DNA of 64,000 nucleotides from positions 1 to 64,000 of the forward strand of contig JAKYXN010000026.1 of assembly GCA_022538095.1 (NCBI GenBank), given 5' to 3'. A program made the translations under genes and the position numbers. Of the stretch, positions 9,738 through 18,568 are shown in pieces (within the stretch, counting starts at the first letter, position 1; each line of letters opens with the position of its first letter). The stretch is from Puniceicoccaceae bacterium K14. GTDB lineage: Bacteria > Verrucomicrobiota > Verrucomicrobiia > Opitutales > Opitutaceae. The notes below the pieces were generated by a model. That model was not told the origin of the DNA, did no database searches, and saw only the letters and a program-made list of their open reading frames with translations.

Positions 9738-10193
9738 ATGACACGTATGGAAAATGGATCGATCTTGAAGCGGGCGGCTGTGACGGCTTTAGGTGTGTTT
9801 TTAGGGAGCAGCTTGATTTCTGGGATTAGCTACGACGAGCCTGCGACGCTGTTTTGGGCGGTGTTGGTTTTGTCTTTAATTTCGGCTTTTGTGAGGCCAG
9901 TGCTGGTTCTGTTCGCTTTGCCTTTCGTTGTGTTGACATTGGGCATGGGGCTTTTGGTGATAAACGCGTTTTTGTACCTGTTAGTGGGGAATCTTGTTGG
10001 TGGCTTTGAGGTGGCTGGCTTTTGGCCAGCATTCGGGGGGGCATTGGTGATATCGATTTTGAATGTGCTCTTTAGTGGATGGATGAGCAGTGAGCCGCAA
10101 ACCAAGAGTTCGAGCAAACCGGATACTCGAGCAAAGCGAAGAAGTGCCCCGCTGCGTTCTCGAAAGGCGAAGGACGATGTGATTGATATTTAG
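9738..10193 (+). CDS. Phage holin superfamily IV (YvlD-like) membrane protein
   Basis: 151 residues with about four hydrophobic helices (AAVTALGVFLGSSLISGI, ATLFWAVLVLSLISAF, VLFALPFVVLTLGMGLLVIN, FWPAFGGALVISILNVLFSG) and a basic cytoplasmic tail (SKPDTRAKRRSAPLRSRKAK). The RPVLVLFALPFVVLTLGMG motif marks the family named phage holin 4_2 / YvlD. Despite the name, chromosomal copies are small inner-membrane proteins of unclear role, and there is no phage context here. It is divergent from the glycosyltransferase. Confidence 0.8.
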   Translation: MTRMENGSILKRAAVTALGVFLGSSLISGISYDEPATLFWAVLVLSLISAFVRPVLVLFALPFVVLTLGMGLLVINAFLYLLVGNLVGGFEVAGFWPAFGGALVISILNVLFSGWMSSEPQTKSSSKPDTRAKRRSAPLRSRKAKDDVIDI

Positions 10194-10426
10194 GTTGCGG
10201 CATTCAGCGAGCTGAAGCCCTACGAGTTACGTGATGTAGTGAATGTGATTTCTAGTATGTCTTTGTTTGCGAAGAAATTGGAACATTTGCGAATTTTGTT
10301 ATACCCAGGTAGTGTTCTTTTTTGATGGATGAAATTAAATTTTCAATTGATCCGTTTGTTATGAACGAATGGAGATTATTCGCATCTGAGATAAATCTAA
10401 TTTAAAAAAATAAAAATCGTTACTTA

Positions 10427-11923
10427 ATGAACATTAAACTCCTATCCAAATTCGATATTTTGAAGAGTTCTAGATTTCTAGTCATTGCAGTACTGGCTGC
10501 TACCAACGCGTGTGCCAAGCCAGTTGCTGATGAAAAAGAGATGACGCAGATTGATCTCCCAGTAGACGAGGAGATCATTGATCGCTTGGCGCCGCAGCCA
10601 CGCAGTTTTGCGCCGATTATTGGCGATGCACAGAAAGCGGTTGTTTCGGTCTACACTGCAAACGTAGTTAAGGTGGTTAATTCTGCATCTTCTCGGGAAG
10701 AAGAAATGTTGCGCCGATTTTTTGGAATGCCTTCGCCTAGGCAACAACAGCCATCAGACGACGAGGACTACAAGGAGCAACGTGTTCCACAGGGAATTGG
10801 TTCTGGCGTGATTGTCAGAGAAGATGGATACGTTCTTACTAATAGCCACGTGATTACTAGTCAGAATAATGAGATTGCTGATGAGGTTTTGGTAATGCTT
10901 AACGACGGTCGTGAATTGCAAGCAGAGGTCATTGCGAAAGATGACAGGACCGACGTTGCGATTTTAAAGGTAGATGCGACGGATCTTCCCTATCTTTCTA
11001 TTGCAGATAGCGACAATATTGAGATTGGTGACATTGTGTTTGCCATTGGAAATCCTATGGGAGTCGGGCAAACTGTGACTCAGGGAATTGTGTCGGCGAC
11101 GGAGAGATCGATTGGTATCTATGGGCCGGGCGGATACGAGAATTTCATTCAAACGGATGCATCGATTAATCGAGGGAATTCGGGGGGAGCTTTGATAGAC
11201 GTTGATGGTCGTTTGATCGGAATCAATTCAGCGATTCTCTCACAAACTGGAGGCAGTGTCGGGATAGGGTTTGCGATTCCGAGTAATTTGGCGGTAGCGA
11301 TCACTGGACAGTTGACGAAGTTTGGCGAAGTGCGTCGCGGCTTCTTAGGTGTTCAGATTAGTGACCTAAGCCCGGAGTTAGCCGAGTCGTTTGAGTTAGA
11401 TTCAACGGATGGAGCAGTAGTCGATAAAGTGATAGAAGGCTTACCTGCAGAGGCTGCCGGTATTTTGAATGGAGATGTTATTATCTCGGTAAATGGAAAG
11501 AAAGTTAAATCACGCAACCAATTACGCATCAAGATTGGTCAAATCGTTCCAGGAACAGAGGTAGAAATTGGTTACATTCGAGATGGAGAGAAACACACGG
11601 TATTGGTGAACGTAGGAGACATGGCAGAGGCAGGATCAACTGTTAGCGGCAAGATTATGGAAGGTGTATCGACTCAGCTTGTTAATGATGAACTCCGCGA
11701 TGAATATGGAATTTCGAAGAATGTTGAGGGGATAGTTATCACCGATGTTGATCCAGGTGTGGGCTATGCTCGCAAATTGCGCGAAGGCATGGTCATAATT
11801 GAAATTAATGGTCGACCAGTCGAATCAGAAGAAGCTGCGAGAGACGCCCTTCGTTCAGGCGTGAATCGATTCTATGTCTATGATCGTGGCCAGGTTGGGT
11901 ATGTCGCGATTAGAATTCCCTAA
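10427..11923 (+). CDS. htrA: HtrA/DegP family periplasmic serine protease
   Basis: 498 residues. An N-terminal export signal (SRFLVIAVLAATNACAKP) contains a cysteine, but TNAC is a poor lipobox, so lipoprotein status is uncertain. The trypsin-like domain has the triad His141 (TNSHVIT), Asp176 (RTDVAIL) and Ser252 (GNSGGAL). Two PDZ domains follow (about residues 300-390, RRGFLGVQISDLSP; and 410-498, VEGIVITDVDPG). The family degrades or refolds damaged envelope proteins. A very strong terminator ends the gene and a 233-bp leader precedes it, so it is probably monocistronic. No Shine-Dalgarno is visible before the ATG; the leader is A-rich. Confidence 0.93.
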   Translation: MNIKLLSKFDILKSSRFLVIAVLAATNACAKPVADEKEMTQIDLPVDEEIIDRLAPQPRSFAPIIGDAQKAVVSVYTANVVKVVNSASSREEEMLRRFFGMPSPRQQQPSDDEDYKEQRVPQGIGSGVIVREDGYVLTNSHVITSQNNEIADEVLVMLNDGRELQAEVIAKDDRTDVAILKVDATDLPYLSIADSDNIEIGDIVFAIGNPMGVGQTVTQGIVSATERSIGIYGPGGYENFIQTDASINRGNSGGALIDVDGRLIGINSAILSQTGGSVGIGFAIPSNLAVAITGQLTKFGEVRRGFLGVQISDLSPELAESFELDSTDGAVVDKVIEGLPAEAAGILNGDVIISVNGKKVKSRNQLRIKIGQIVPGTEVEIGYIRDGEKHTVLVNVGDMAEAGSTVSGKIMEGVSTQLVNDELRDEYGISKNVEGIVITDVDPGVGYARKLREGMVIIEINGRPVESEEAARDALRSGVNRFYVYDRGQVGYVAIRIP

Positions 11924-11952
11924 TTAGTCGAAGACTTCACTAAAAGATTTTC

Positions 11953-11996
11953 AGAGCTCGTTTGATTGCAATTTTGCAATTGAACGAGCTCTTTTT
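11953..11996 (+). terminator. Intrinsic terminator after htrA
   Basis: AGAGCTCGTT pairs perfectly with AACGAGCTCT, and the inner TGATTGCAA / TTGCAATTG extends the stem to about 19 bp with two G-U pairs and a 2-nt loop as drawn. A T5 tract follows. Confidence 0.9.
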
Positions 11997-12113
11997 GCAA
12001 AATAGGGAAGACTCCTAGTTAGGTCATAAAAGCCTATTCCTTTGCATTTGTCCTAGACAGATTGCGATCCTCATCATATCGGGTAGAGCAATATTAATCT
12101 CTAATTCGATACT

Positions 12114-13511
12114 ATGTCTGAAACGAAATACGATTTGATTGTTATTGGTGGCGGCCCTGCTGGGTATGCTGCTGCAATTCGAGCTGGTCAGCTTGGTAAA
12201 AAGGTGGCTTGTGTGGAAATGGAACGCGCGGGTGGGACATGTTTGAATTGGGGATGTATCCCAAGTAAGGCCCTTTTAAAAAGTGCTGAATTGTACGCTT
12301 CGATGACTAAGAAGGCGGGCGATTTTGGCTTGAGTGTAGGCGAGCTAGGCTATGATTTTGATAAGATCATCGGTCGCTCGCGTGGCGTGGCAGATCAGAT
12401 GGCCAAGGGAATCGAATTTTTGTTCAAAAAGAACAAGGTTGATTACGTTGTGGGTAAGGCGACTGTTATCGCGGCTGGAATGGTAGAGATCGTCGAAGGC
12501 GATAAGAAGGGTGAGTTCCTGAAGGCAGACAAGGTCTTGATTGCGACGGGTTGTAAAGCGCGTCGTTTGCCTGATTTGGACGTAGATGGCGAAGTGGTTA
12601 TGACTTCACGTGAAGCCTTGGTGATGAAAAAGCAGCCCAAGCGCGTTGCGATCATCGGTTCAGGCGCGATCGGTGTAGAGTTTGCCTATTTCCTAAATTC
12701 CTTTGGGAGCGAGGTGACTATCCTGGAGATGATGCCTCAAATCGTCCCAGTTGAGGATGGTGAAGTTGCTACTTTGTTGGAGCGTACTTTCAAGAAACAA
12801 GGCATCAATTGCGAGACTGGGATTGAGATAAAGCAAATCAAGCAACTCAAAACGAAGGCGAAGATTACTTATGTGAGTAAGGGTAAGGAGATCGAGCTTG
12901 AGGTTGATGCGATTATCCAGGCTATCGGCGTAGTCGCGAACCTTGACGGCGTCGTTTCTGATCGCGTGAATGTTAAGACGGACCGTGGTTACATCACAGT
13001 AGACGAAAATTACGAATCAAGCGTGCAGAGCATTTATGCAGCAGGAGACATTATCGGCCCGCCGACCTTGGCTCACGTTGCTACTTTCGAAGCAATTCAA
13101 GCGGTCAACGGAATGTTCGGTCACAGCAAGCCAAAGCGTGTGACAAATTTCCCAGGGTGTACTTACTGTCAGCCGCAAATTGCTAGTACTGGAATTACTG
13201 AAAAGAAAGCGAAAGAGGACGGAATCGACTTTAAGGTCGGCAAATTCCCATTCATCGCTTCGGGCAAGGCAGTCGCTTCAAATGCCTCGGATGGTTTCGT
13301 TAAGCTTATAAGTGACGCGAAGACTGGCGAAATTTTAGGAGCTCACATTATTGGGGCTGATGCGACGGAGTTGATTACCGAGTACTGCCTAGCGATGGAA
13401 ATGGAAGGTACAATTGATGAAATTCATGGTACCATTCATGCTCACCCAACTTTGAGCGAAGCTTTGGCTGAGGCTGCGGCTGCGACACACAACGAGGCGA
13501 TTCATATTTAA
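12114..13511 (+). CDS. lpdA: Dihydrolipoyl dehydrogenase (E3)
   Basis: 465 residues, standard length. It reoxidises dihydrolipoamide on E2 subunits using FAD and passes electrons to NAD. Visible motifs: FAD-binding GGGPAGYAAA (about residues 12-21), redox disulfide GGTCLNWGCIP (Cys43 and Cys48), NAD-binding AIIGSGAIGVEFA, second FAD motif YAAGDIIGPPTLAHVA, and the C-terminal HAHPTLSEA histidine-glutamate pair. It is separate from pdhA-B-C at 33.9-37.4 kb and the only E3 in the window, so it probably also serves other 2-oxoacid complexes or glycine cleavage. It has its own terminator. Confidence 0.96.
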   Translation: MSETKYDLIVIGGGPAGYAAAIRAGQLGKKVACVEMERAGGTCLNWGCIPSKALLKSAELYASMTKKAGDFGLSVGELGYDFDKIIGRSRGVADQMAKGIEFLFKKNKVDYVVGKATVIAAGMVEIVEGDKKGEFLKADKVLIATGCKARRLPDLDVDGEVVMTSREALVMKKQPKRVAIIGSGAIGVEFAYFLNSFGSEVTILEMMPQIVPVEDGEVATLLERTFKKQGINCETGIEIKQIKQLKTKAKITYVSKGKEIELEVDAIIQAIGVVANLDGVVSDRVNVKTDRGYITVDENYESSVQSIYAAGDIIGPPTLAHVATFEAIQAVNGMFGHSKPKRVTNFPGCTYCQPQIASTGITEKKAKEDGIDFKVGKFPFIASGKAVASNASDGFVKLISDAKTGEILGAHIIGADATELITEYCLAMEMEGTIDEIHGTIHAHPTLSEALAEAAAATHNEAIHI

Positions 13512-13538
13512 CAGCTTGCGTTAGATTCTAAATTTCTT

Positions 13539-13572
13539 GGCGAAGCGACCTGAGGGTTGCTTCGCCTTTTTT
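13539..13572 (+). terminator. Intrinsic terminator after lpdA
   Basis: GGCGAAGCGACC pairs with GGTTGCTTCGCC (12 bp, one G-U) and is followed by T6. Confidence 0.9.
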
Positions 13573-13653
13573 GTTTTATAAATGCTGGACATCGTTGGTC
13601 TTGGGGTGAGAATGCGGTTCGATTTTGCCAGTAAGAGCTGGTTAGGTTGCAAG

Positions 13654-13728
13654 GTTCCCGTAGTTCAATGGATAGAGCGCTGGTCTCCGAAGCCGGAAAT
13701 AGGAGTTCGAATCTCCTCGGGAGCACCA
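13654..13728 (+). tRNA. tRNA-Arg (CCG anticodon)
   Basis: Cloverleaf read by eye: acceptor GTTCCCG pairs with CGGGAGC, discriminator A, encoded CCA. The anticodon arm is CTGGT-CTCCGAA-GCCGG (anticodon CCG, reads CGG) and the T arm GGAG-TTCGAAT-CTCC. 75 nt with CCA. No integrase or direct repeat flanks it. Confidence 0.95.
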
Positions 13729-13924
13729 CTTTTTGCCTTTTAAAGGGAAGTAGTGGCGGTACTTGATTCGCAAATTCACAAACGATTTTGCTTCACTGTT
13801 CGGTAGGTTTGGACGATTTAGTAAAACGTTTTATCGAATTTGCGTTTTTGAAGGTTTCGCCGAATGTTAACTCTTTCTGCCTGTCTAGATAAGCCGCTTT
13901 GTCATCAACGTTCTAAGCTAATTT

Positions 13925-14383
13925 ATGGATAGCCCATCAACCGAATATACCGTGCCGGACCCGGTCAGGCAGTTCTCAATATTTACAGAAAATAAGGTTG
14001 GCCAACTTAGCAGCTTGGTGAAATTTTTTGGTCGCTCAGAAATCCATGTGATGGCTTTGACGACCTTGGACACTACTGATAGCGCGATTGTCCGCACAGT
14101 TGTGGATGATCCGGATAAGGCTCGGATGATGCTGGAAGAGCACGGATATGCGTTTTCTGAAAGCCCGATTATGGCAGTTGAAATAGCAGGCGAATATGAT
14201 GTTGAGCGAGTATTGACGACGCTGTTGGAAGTCGAAGTGAATGTACATTATATGTACTCTTTTATCAGCCGTCCTAACGGGCAATGCGCTTTGGCTATGA
14301 GTATTGAAGATATGGATATAGCGACGCATATTTTGAATACGCGAAATGTTAAGATGCTAAGCCAAAGGGATATTTCCCGTTAG
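13925..14383 (+). CDS. ACT domain protein
   Basis: 152 residues carrying two ACT-like units. The first starts RQFSIFTENKVGQLSSLVKFFGRSEI; the second is MAVEIAGEYDVERVLTTLLEVEVNVHYMYSFI. Such stand-alone proteins bind an amino acid and usually act as allosteric sensors. The sequence resembles ACT proteins that begin with V(K)QFSVF.ENKVG and are common in Verrucomicrobia. No catalytic domain is attached. It follows the tRNA-Arg gene by about 200 bp. Ligand and partner cannot be read from sequence. Confidence 0.8.
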   Translation: MDSPSTEYTVPDPVRQFSIFTENKVGQLSSLVKFFGRSEIHVMALTTLDTTDSAIVRTVVDDPDKARMMLEEHGYAFSESPIMAVEIAGEYDVERVLTTLLEVEVNVHYMYSFISRPNGQCALAMSIEDMDIATHILNTRNVKMLSQRDISR

Positions 14384-14510
14384 GGAGACCGAGGTGAACT
14401 GGCATTATGAGGGTAGAAACCTGAGGTTGTAGACAAATTTTAAACTGGCATTCAGTTGCTTCGTTTGTAAATTTCCCCGTTTTATTCTACTAAGAGCCAT
14501 TGGTGGGTAC

Positions 14511-15764
14511 ATGTCGCAATGGCGTTTCCGTCCAGTTATGAGCAGTCAAACAAATCCAAAATCCGAGAAAACTGAGCCTACAGAAGAGGCGAAAAACCAT
14601 CAGGACTTAGAAGTCAAAGATGCCCAGTTGATATTCAACGCTGTTTGGGGCGAGTTGGTGGATAAATACGGATTGGAAAATCTCCGTTTCCCGAAAGAGC
14701 TTATCTTGCTGGGAGGAGCTCCTGGTGCAGGTAAAGGCACAAACACGCCGTTTATAATGGAAGCTCGCGGCCTCACGTGCGAGCCGATTGTAGTTAGCTC
14801 ATTACTGAATACGCCGGAGATGAGGAAAATTAAAGAATCGGGCGGCCTTGTTGGTGACAAAGAAGTTATCCAAATCCTGTTGGAGAAACTACTTGAGCCA
14901 CAATTCAAGGATGGAGCAATTCTTGATGGATTCCCGCGAACTTTTGTACAGGTCGAATGTATGAAGCGACTGCATGATAAAATGCTTCAACAACGCCGCG
15001 ATTTTTATAATACAGAGTACCGTAAATACTTCCGCCAGCCAATCGTTCACATCATGATGCTTTTCATCGATGAGAAGGAGAGCGTGGCACGTCAATTAAA
15101 GCGTGGTCAAGAAGCTCTGAAGCAGTTGGAGGATGACAAGGCTGCAGGGAAAGCGGTGGAAGGCGATGCCCGTAGCACGGATTTGAGTGAAAGTTCGGCT
15201 CGTGGGCGTTACCGAGTGTTTAAAGAACTTACATACGATGCTCTCCAATCGCTTAGAGAAATCTTCCACTACCATTTCATTGATGCAGGTGGTCCTTTGC
15301 GAGAGGTAAGGCAAAACATCGTGAATGAGCTTGAATACCAGAGTACGCTTGAACTCGATCCGATTACTTTTGATGCATTACGCGAAATACCTATCGCTAG
15401 TCGAATTTTGGAGCATGCCCGTCAGGACCTTGTAAACCGCTTAGATGGTTATGTTATCAATAATCCGTACTTGTTTGGCAAAGTGGTGCAGTTCATTCAG
15501 GACAGCATTATGCCGATCGTGATGAACCATGCGATTTCGGGAATCGCGCAAATCAATACGGAGAATAAGGTTTTAGAAGATCCGCTAGCGATGCACATGT
15601 TCATCGATATCTTTTCGGAGCGTGGCTATCAGGCGAATATTGACTTACATAAGATTCAAGTGCCTGACAGCGTTGATCTGAATACTGGGAAAATCACCTG
15701 TAAGATGAAAAAAGTGTGGCGACTGCAGATCCGCTTCAAAGGTTCGGTTATTCGTCGAGGCTAA
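14511..15764 (+). CDS. Adenylate kinase-like nucleoside monophosphate kinase, extended
   Basis: 417 residues, about twice a normal adenylate kinase. After a charged 60-residue lead comes the P-loop LILLGGAPGAGKGT (about residues 65-78), then the NMP-binding region with VVSSLLNTPEM and GGLVGDKEVI, and DGFPRTFVQVE, the adenylate-kinase signature. A lid region (RQLKRGQEAL) follows. The C-terminal 170 residues are not recognised; they include ITCKMKKVWRLQIRFKGSVI. It phosphorylates a nucleoside monophosphate by family inference. The start could also be the ATG at 14538. It stands alone between two untranslated gaps, so it is probably not the main housekeeping adk. Confidence 0.75.
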   Translation: MSQWRFRPVMSSQTNPKSEKTEPTEEAKNHQDLEVKDAQLIFNAVWGELVDKYGLENLRFPKELILLGGAPGAGKGTNTPFIMEARGLTCEPIVVSSLLNTPEMRKIKESGGLVGDKEVIQILLEKLLEPQFKDGAILDGFPRTFVQVECMKRLHDKMLQQRRDFYNTEYRKYFRQPIVHIMMLFIDEKESVARQLKRGQEALKQLEDDKAAGKAVEGDARSTDLSESSARGRYRVFKELTYDALQSLREIFHYHFIDAGGPLREVRQNIVNELEYQSTLELDPITFDALREIPIASRILEHARQDLVNRLDGYVINNPYLFGKVVQFIQDSIMPIVMNHAISGIAQINTENKVLEDPLAMHMFIDIFSERGYQANIDLHKIQVPDSVDLNTGKITCKMKKVWRLQIRFKGSVIRRG

Positions 15765-16098
15765 AAATATAGCTTTGAGGTATTCTAAAATTCCGGATTT
15801 TAAGTGAATTCGGTCTACTAACTGTTGGTTGTTTACCCTTTTTAAATTTTGGATAAATAAACCTATTTCAGTGGTGTTTTATGCTTAGGTATAAATATTG
15901 TATCTTAATAGATGAAATAAGATTAATACTTATCTTGCACGTATTCAGTGTGATACGATAGTTAATGCATCCTCAAAAATCCCTAACATAAATCAATTTC
16001 AGTATATCTACTGATTGGATTGGATGAAAATTTTCCGAATCAGTATATGTATTGGTAGTGTAAATCTCTGAATAGTTTCTCAAAAAATAAGATTACGA
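15765..16098. other. AT-rich intergenic region before response regulator
   Basis: 334 bp without a plausible gene. It holds two direct copies of TCAGTATAT (15999-16007 and 16040-16048), 41 bp apart, upstream of the regulator gene at 16099. They are candidate binding sites. No terminator was recognised after the gene ending at 15764. Confidence 0.5.
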
Positions 16099-16746
16099 AT
16101 GGTCGTGAAGGAAAATATAAAGATTGTAGTCGCGGAAGATGAAACTCTGTTTCGTGATTTTTTAGTTCGCATAATACGTCAGCGATTTGGGTTTGAAATC
16201 ATTGGCGAAGTTTCAACTGGTGAGGAAGCTTACGAGCTTTGTAAGAAGCATCGTCCTCAGCTCGCCTTTTTAGACCTGAGGCTACCTGGAATTTCTGGCC
16301 AGGAACTCGCTCAACGTTTGATTGAGGAGCAACCTGAAACTCGGATTCTGATTATCTCAGCGGTAGAAGATCCGAAACGTATTGGATCTTTACTTTCCAT
16401 GGGGGTGGCAGGGTTCTTGAATAAGAAAGAGGAGTTTTCGATCTTCGAGCAAGCGATTGAAGCGGTAGCAAACGGGCAAATTTTTGTGAAGGCTGCTGCG
16501 CAAAGCAATTCTGAGACTCCAGACGTTCTAGATCAAAAGGAGCTTCTCGCGACTTTGAGTGAGCGTGAAAAGCAGGTTGTGACTTTCGTCGCGTCTGGAA
16601 TGACTAACAAGGAAATCGCTGCTAATCTCGGTTTAAGTATTAAAACAGTGGAATCACACAGAAGTAATATTTCAAAGAAACTTAAGATTTTCGATATTGC
16701 GGGTGTGACGTTGTTTGCAGTCAGGACAGGGCTAGTCTCTCTCTAA
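16099..16746 (+). CDS. NarL/LuxR-type response regulator
   Basis: 215 residues. The receiver domain (about residues 7-125) has the acidic pair VAEDE, phospho-acceptor Asp59 in LAFLDLRLPG, and a switch Ser in ILIISAVED. The C-terminal LuxR helix-turn-helix runs from LSEREKQVVTFVASGMTNKE through TVESHRSNISKKL (about residues 153-200). It is a DNA-binding output protein controlled by phosphorylation. The next gene encodes a PAS/pseudo-kinase/REC/HPT protein and is a natural partner, but a terminator lies between them. Confidence 0.92.
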   Translation: MVVKENIKIVVAEDETLFRDFLVRIIRQRFGFEIIGEVSTGEEAYELCKKHRPQLAFLDLRLPGISGQELAQRLIEEQPETRILIISAVEDPKRIGSLLSMGVAGFLNKKEEFSIFEQAIEAVANGQIFVKAAAQSNSETPDVLDQKELLATLSEREKQVVTFVASGMTNKEIAANLGLSIKTVESHRSNISKKLKIFDIAGVTLFAVRTGLVSL

Positions 16747-16779
16747 ACGTAGAGCTATTTAAATCTCTATTTTTTCCAT

Positions 16780-16805
16780 AAGCCGCTTACTCAGGCGGCT
16801 TTTTT
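16780..16805 (+). terminator. Intrinsic terminator between response regulator and sensor-like gene
   Basis: AAGCCGC pairs with GCGGCTT across an 8-nt loop, followed by T6. The next ATG is only 22 bp further on, so the sensor-like gene needs read-through or its own promoter. Confidence 0.8.
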
Positions 16806-16826
16806 ATAGTTAGCTTACTCAAATAT

Positions 16827-18554
16827 ATGCTTGGCTACATAATCTTCGATACGACGGGGCAAATCAACTTTGTTTCTAAGGGCACCGAGCGTAGGCTCGG
16901 ATTTGAACCTGGAAGCTTATGTAGCGAAAATATCCAAGATTTATTTGACGAGAAGCATTTACCAAACTTCCTCAAAGAGGGAATTGTATGGGGACGTGTG
17001 AATGGGGTAGACCCAAGTTTAGGACCGGTTGAGGTGAATATCCAAAATTTGGAATCGAATGATGAGGCTGGCAGGGGGCTACAATTAGCAAGCATTAGCC
17101 GCTTTAATGGCGATTCGATTTTGGCTAAGTCTTCAAAGAGTGGAAAAGTTACCGGACTCTCGGAGTTTCGGTTTTTGTTCAAAGAGCAGTCTCGCTTTTC
17201 CAAAGAATTATATGATCATACCCCAGAAGGGGTAGTGCAGGAGGGGATTGCTTTTATAAGTGAACTAGGCGAAACAGCCTGTGAGATAATCAACGATTTA
17301 GACATTGGAAATGAGCCCGAGGAATTCAATGCGAAGTCGACGAATATAGCTGTCTTGATTGAAAGTGTTTTCGGTCTCTATGAGCCATATTTTACGTCAA
17401 AAAAAATTGAATACACGTATGAGGTTGAGGTCTTGGATGAGGTTGTGGGTATGTGTGGAGCGCGTGTGTCGAGGGCTTTAGCTGCTCTATTGGCGACGGC
17501 GCTTAGTGGACGTGAAATTGGTAAAATTATTATTAAGGCTACTAGCGATGAAGTAGATGACTCCGAAGCTATTTCCTTTACTCTGAGTTTTGAGGAGGGG
17601 TCTGGAGCGAGAGAATTAAATACGCTTTCTAAGGATTATAAATATTTCGATACACGCAAGACTATCGGCTCGTCTTTAGTCGATTCGCTTGGTGGAAGTC
17701 TTCGCTTCCGTCCTGATGAAGGTAACAATTTTTCGTTTATCGTCGGTGTGCCGGTGGAGAAGACTAAAGAGGAAATTGAGGAGCGAAATCAGTCTATGAA
17801 ACGGATTCTGGTTGTTGAAGATAATCAGCTAAACATTGATATCTTAACCCATTTCTTGAGAGATTATGGTAGCCCATACGACGTCGTTAAAAATGGCAAG
17901 CTTGCTGTTGATATGTATGAGGACGGCAAATACGATTTGATTTTGATGGATATAATGTTGCCCGTAATGAATGGGTACGAGGCCACGGAAAAAATCTTAG
18001 AAAAAGGGAAGAATGTGCCTCCCATAATTGGGGTAACAGCAAAGGTTTTTCGAGATGATAAAGACCTCTGTCTCGAGTGTGGTATGTTGGAAGTGATCAA
18101 CAAGCCGATTGACTTCACTAGACTGAAGAAATCCCTGGATAAGGTGTTTGGGGGAGAAGAAGCGAAGGTAGAGAAAACTGAGTCAGTCTCGAATGACTCC
18201 AGTGTAGAAAAGATGTTCGATTGGAGAACGGCAGAGAATTACCTCGGAAGGATGGAAAGTGCCGAGAATTCACGAAAGGACCTGATCGATCGCTATTTAG
18301 CCGAAATTCGATTGTTGCTTGATCAAATAAAATTGGCAGCTCTGCAAGATTCAGGATTCGAAGAGATTCAGAGACACGCCCATTCACTCAAAGGGAACTT
18401 GGGGTTAGTCGGCGCTAACAATATGCAGGATTTAGCTCTCGGTTTGGAAATGACCGCAAGAAAGAGTAATGTTCATTTCAAGCCTGAACATTGGCTCAAT
18501 TTGTTAACCGCAGCTTTTGTGGATCTCGAGCGCTCGATGCGAAGTTTGGCTTAG
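16827..18554 (+). CDS. PAS / degenerate kinase / REC / HPT signalling protein
   Basis: 575 residues. Order: PAS-like segment (residues 1-60, YIIFDTTGQINFVSKGTERR); a middle region resembling a histidine kinase in which I see no H-box His and no clear N-box; a weak G-box-like end (GSSLVDSLGGSLRFRPDEGN); a receiver domain from residue 324 (MKRILVVEDNQLN) with phospho-acceptor Asp375 (LILMDIMLPV); and a C-terminal HPT domain with His519 (HAHSLKGN). It therefore looks like a phosphorelay intermediate rather than an active kinase. Phosphate would have to come from another kinase and may pass via the HPT to the adjacent NarL-type regulator. It is cytoplasmic with no membrane helix. Confidence 0.8.
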   Translation: MLGYIIFDTTGQINFVSKGTERRLGFEPGSLCSENIQDLFDEKHLPNFLKEGIVWGRVNGVDPSLGPVEVNIQNLESNDEAGRGLQLASISRFNGDSILAKSSKSGKVTGLSEFRFLFKEQSRFSKELYDHTPEGVVQEGIAFISELGETACEIINDLDIGNEPEEFNAKSTNIAVLIESVFGLYEPYFTSKKIEYTYEVEVLDEVVGMCGARVSRALAALLATALSGREIGKIIIKATSDEVDDSEAISFTLSFEEGSGARELNTLSKDYKYFDTRKTIGSSLVDSLGGSLRFRPDEGNNFSFIVGVPVEKTKEEIEERNQSMKRILVVEDNQLNIDILTHFLRDYGSPYDVVKNGKLAVDMYEDGKYDLILMDIMLPVMNGYEATEKILEKGKNVPPIIGVTAKVFRDDKDLCLECGMLEVINKPIDFTRLKKSLDKVFGGEEAKVEKTESVSNDSSVEKMFDWRTAENYLGRMESAENSRKDLIDRYLAEIRLLLDQIKLAALQDSGFEEIQRHAHSLKGNLGLVGANNMQDLALGLEMTARKSNVHFKPEHWLNLLTAAFVDLERSMRSLA

Positions 18555-18568
18555 GCGATAAGTGAAAT

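Noticed and set aside
9738-10193. Phage remnant suggested by the holin name
   Set aside because: Holin superfamily IV proteins are common chromosomal membrane proteins, and no other phage gene is nearby.
13654-13728. tRNA-Arg as an integration site
   Set aside because: No integrase, no duplicated 3' end of the tRNA, and ordinary housekeeping genes on both sides.
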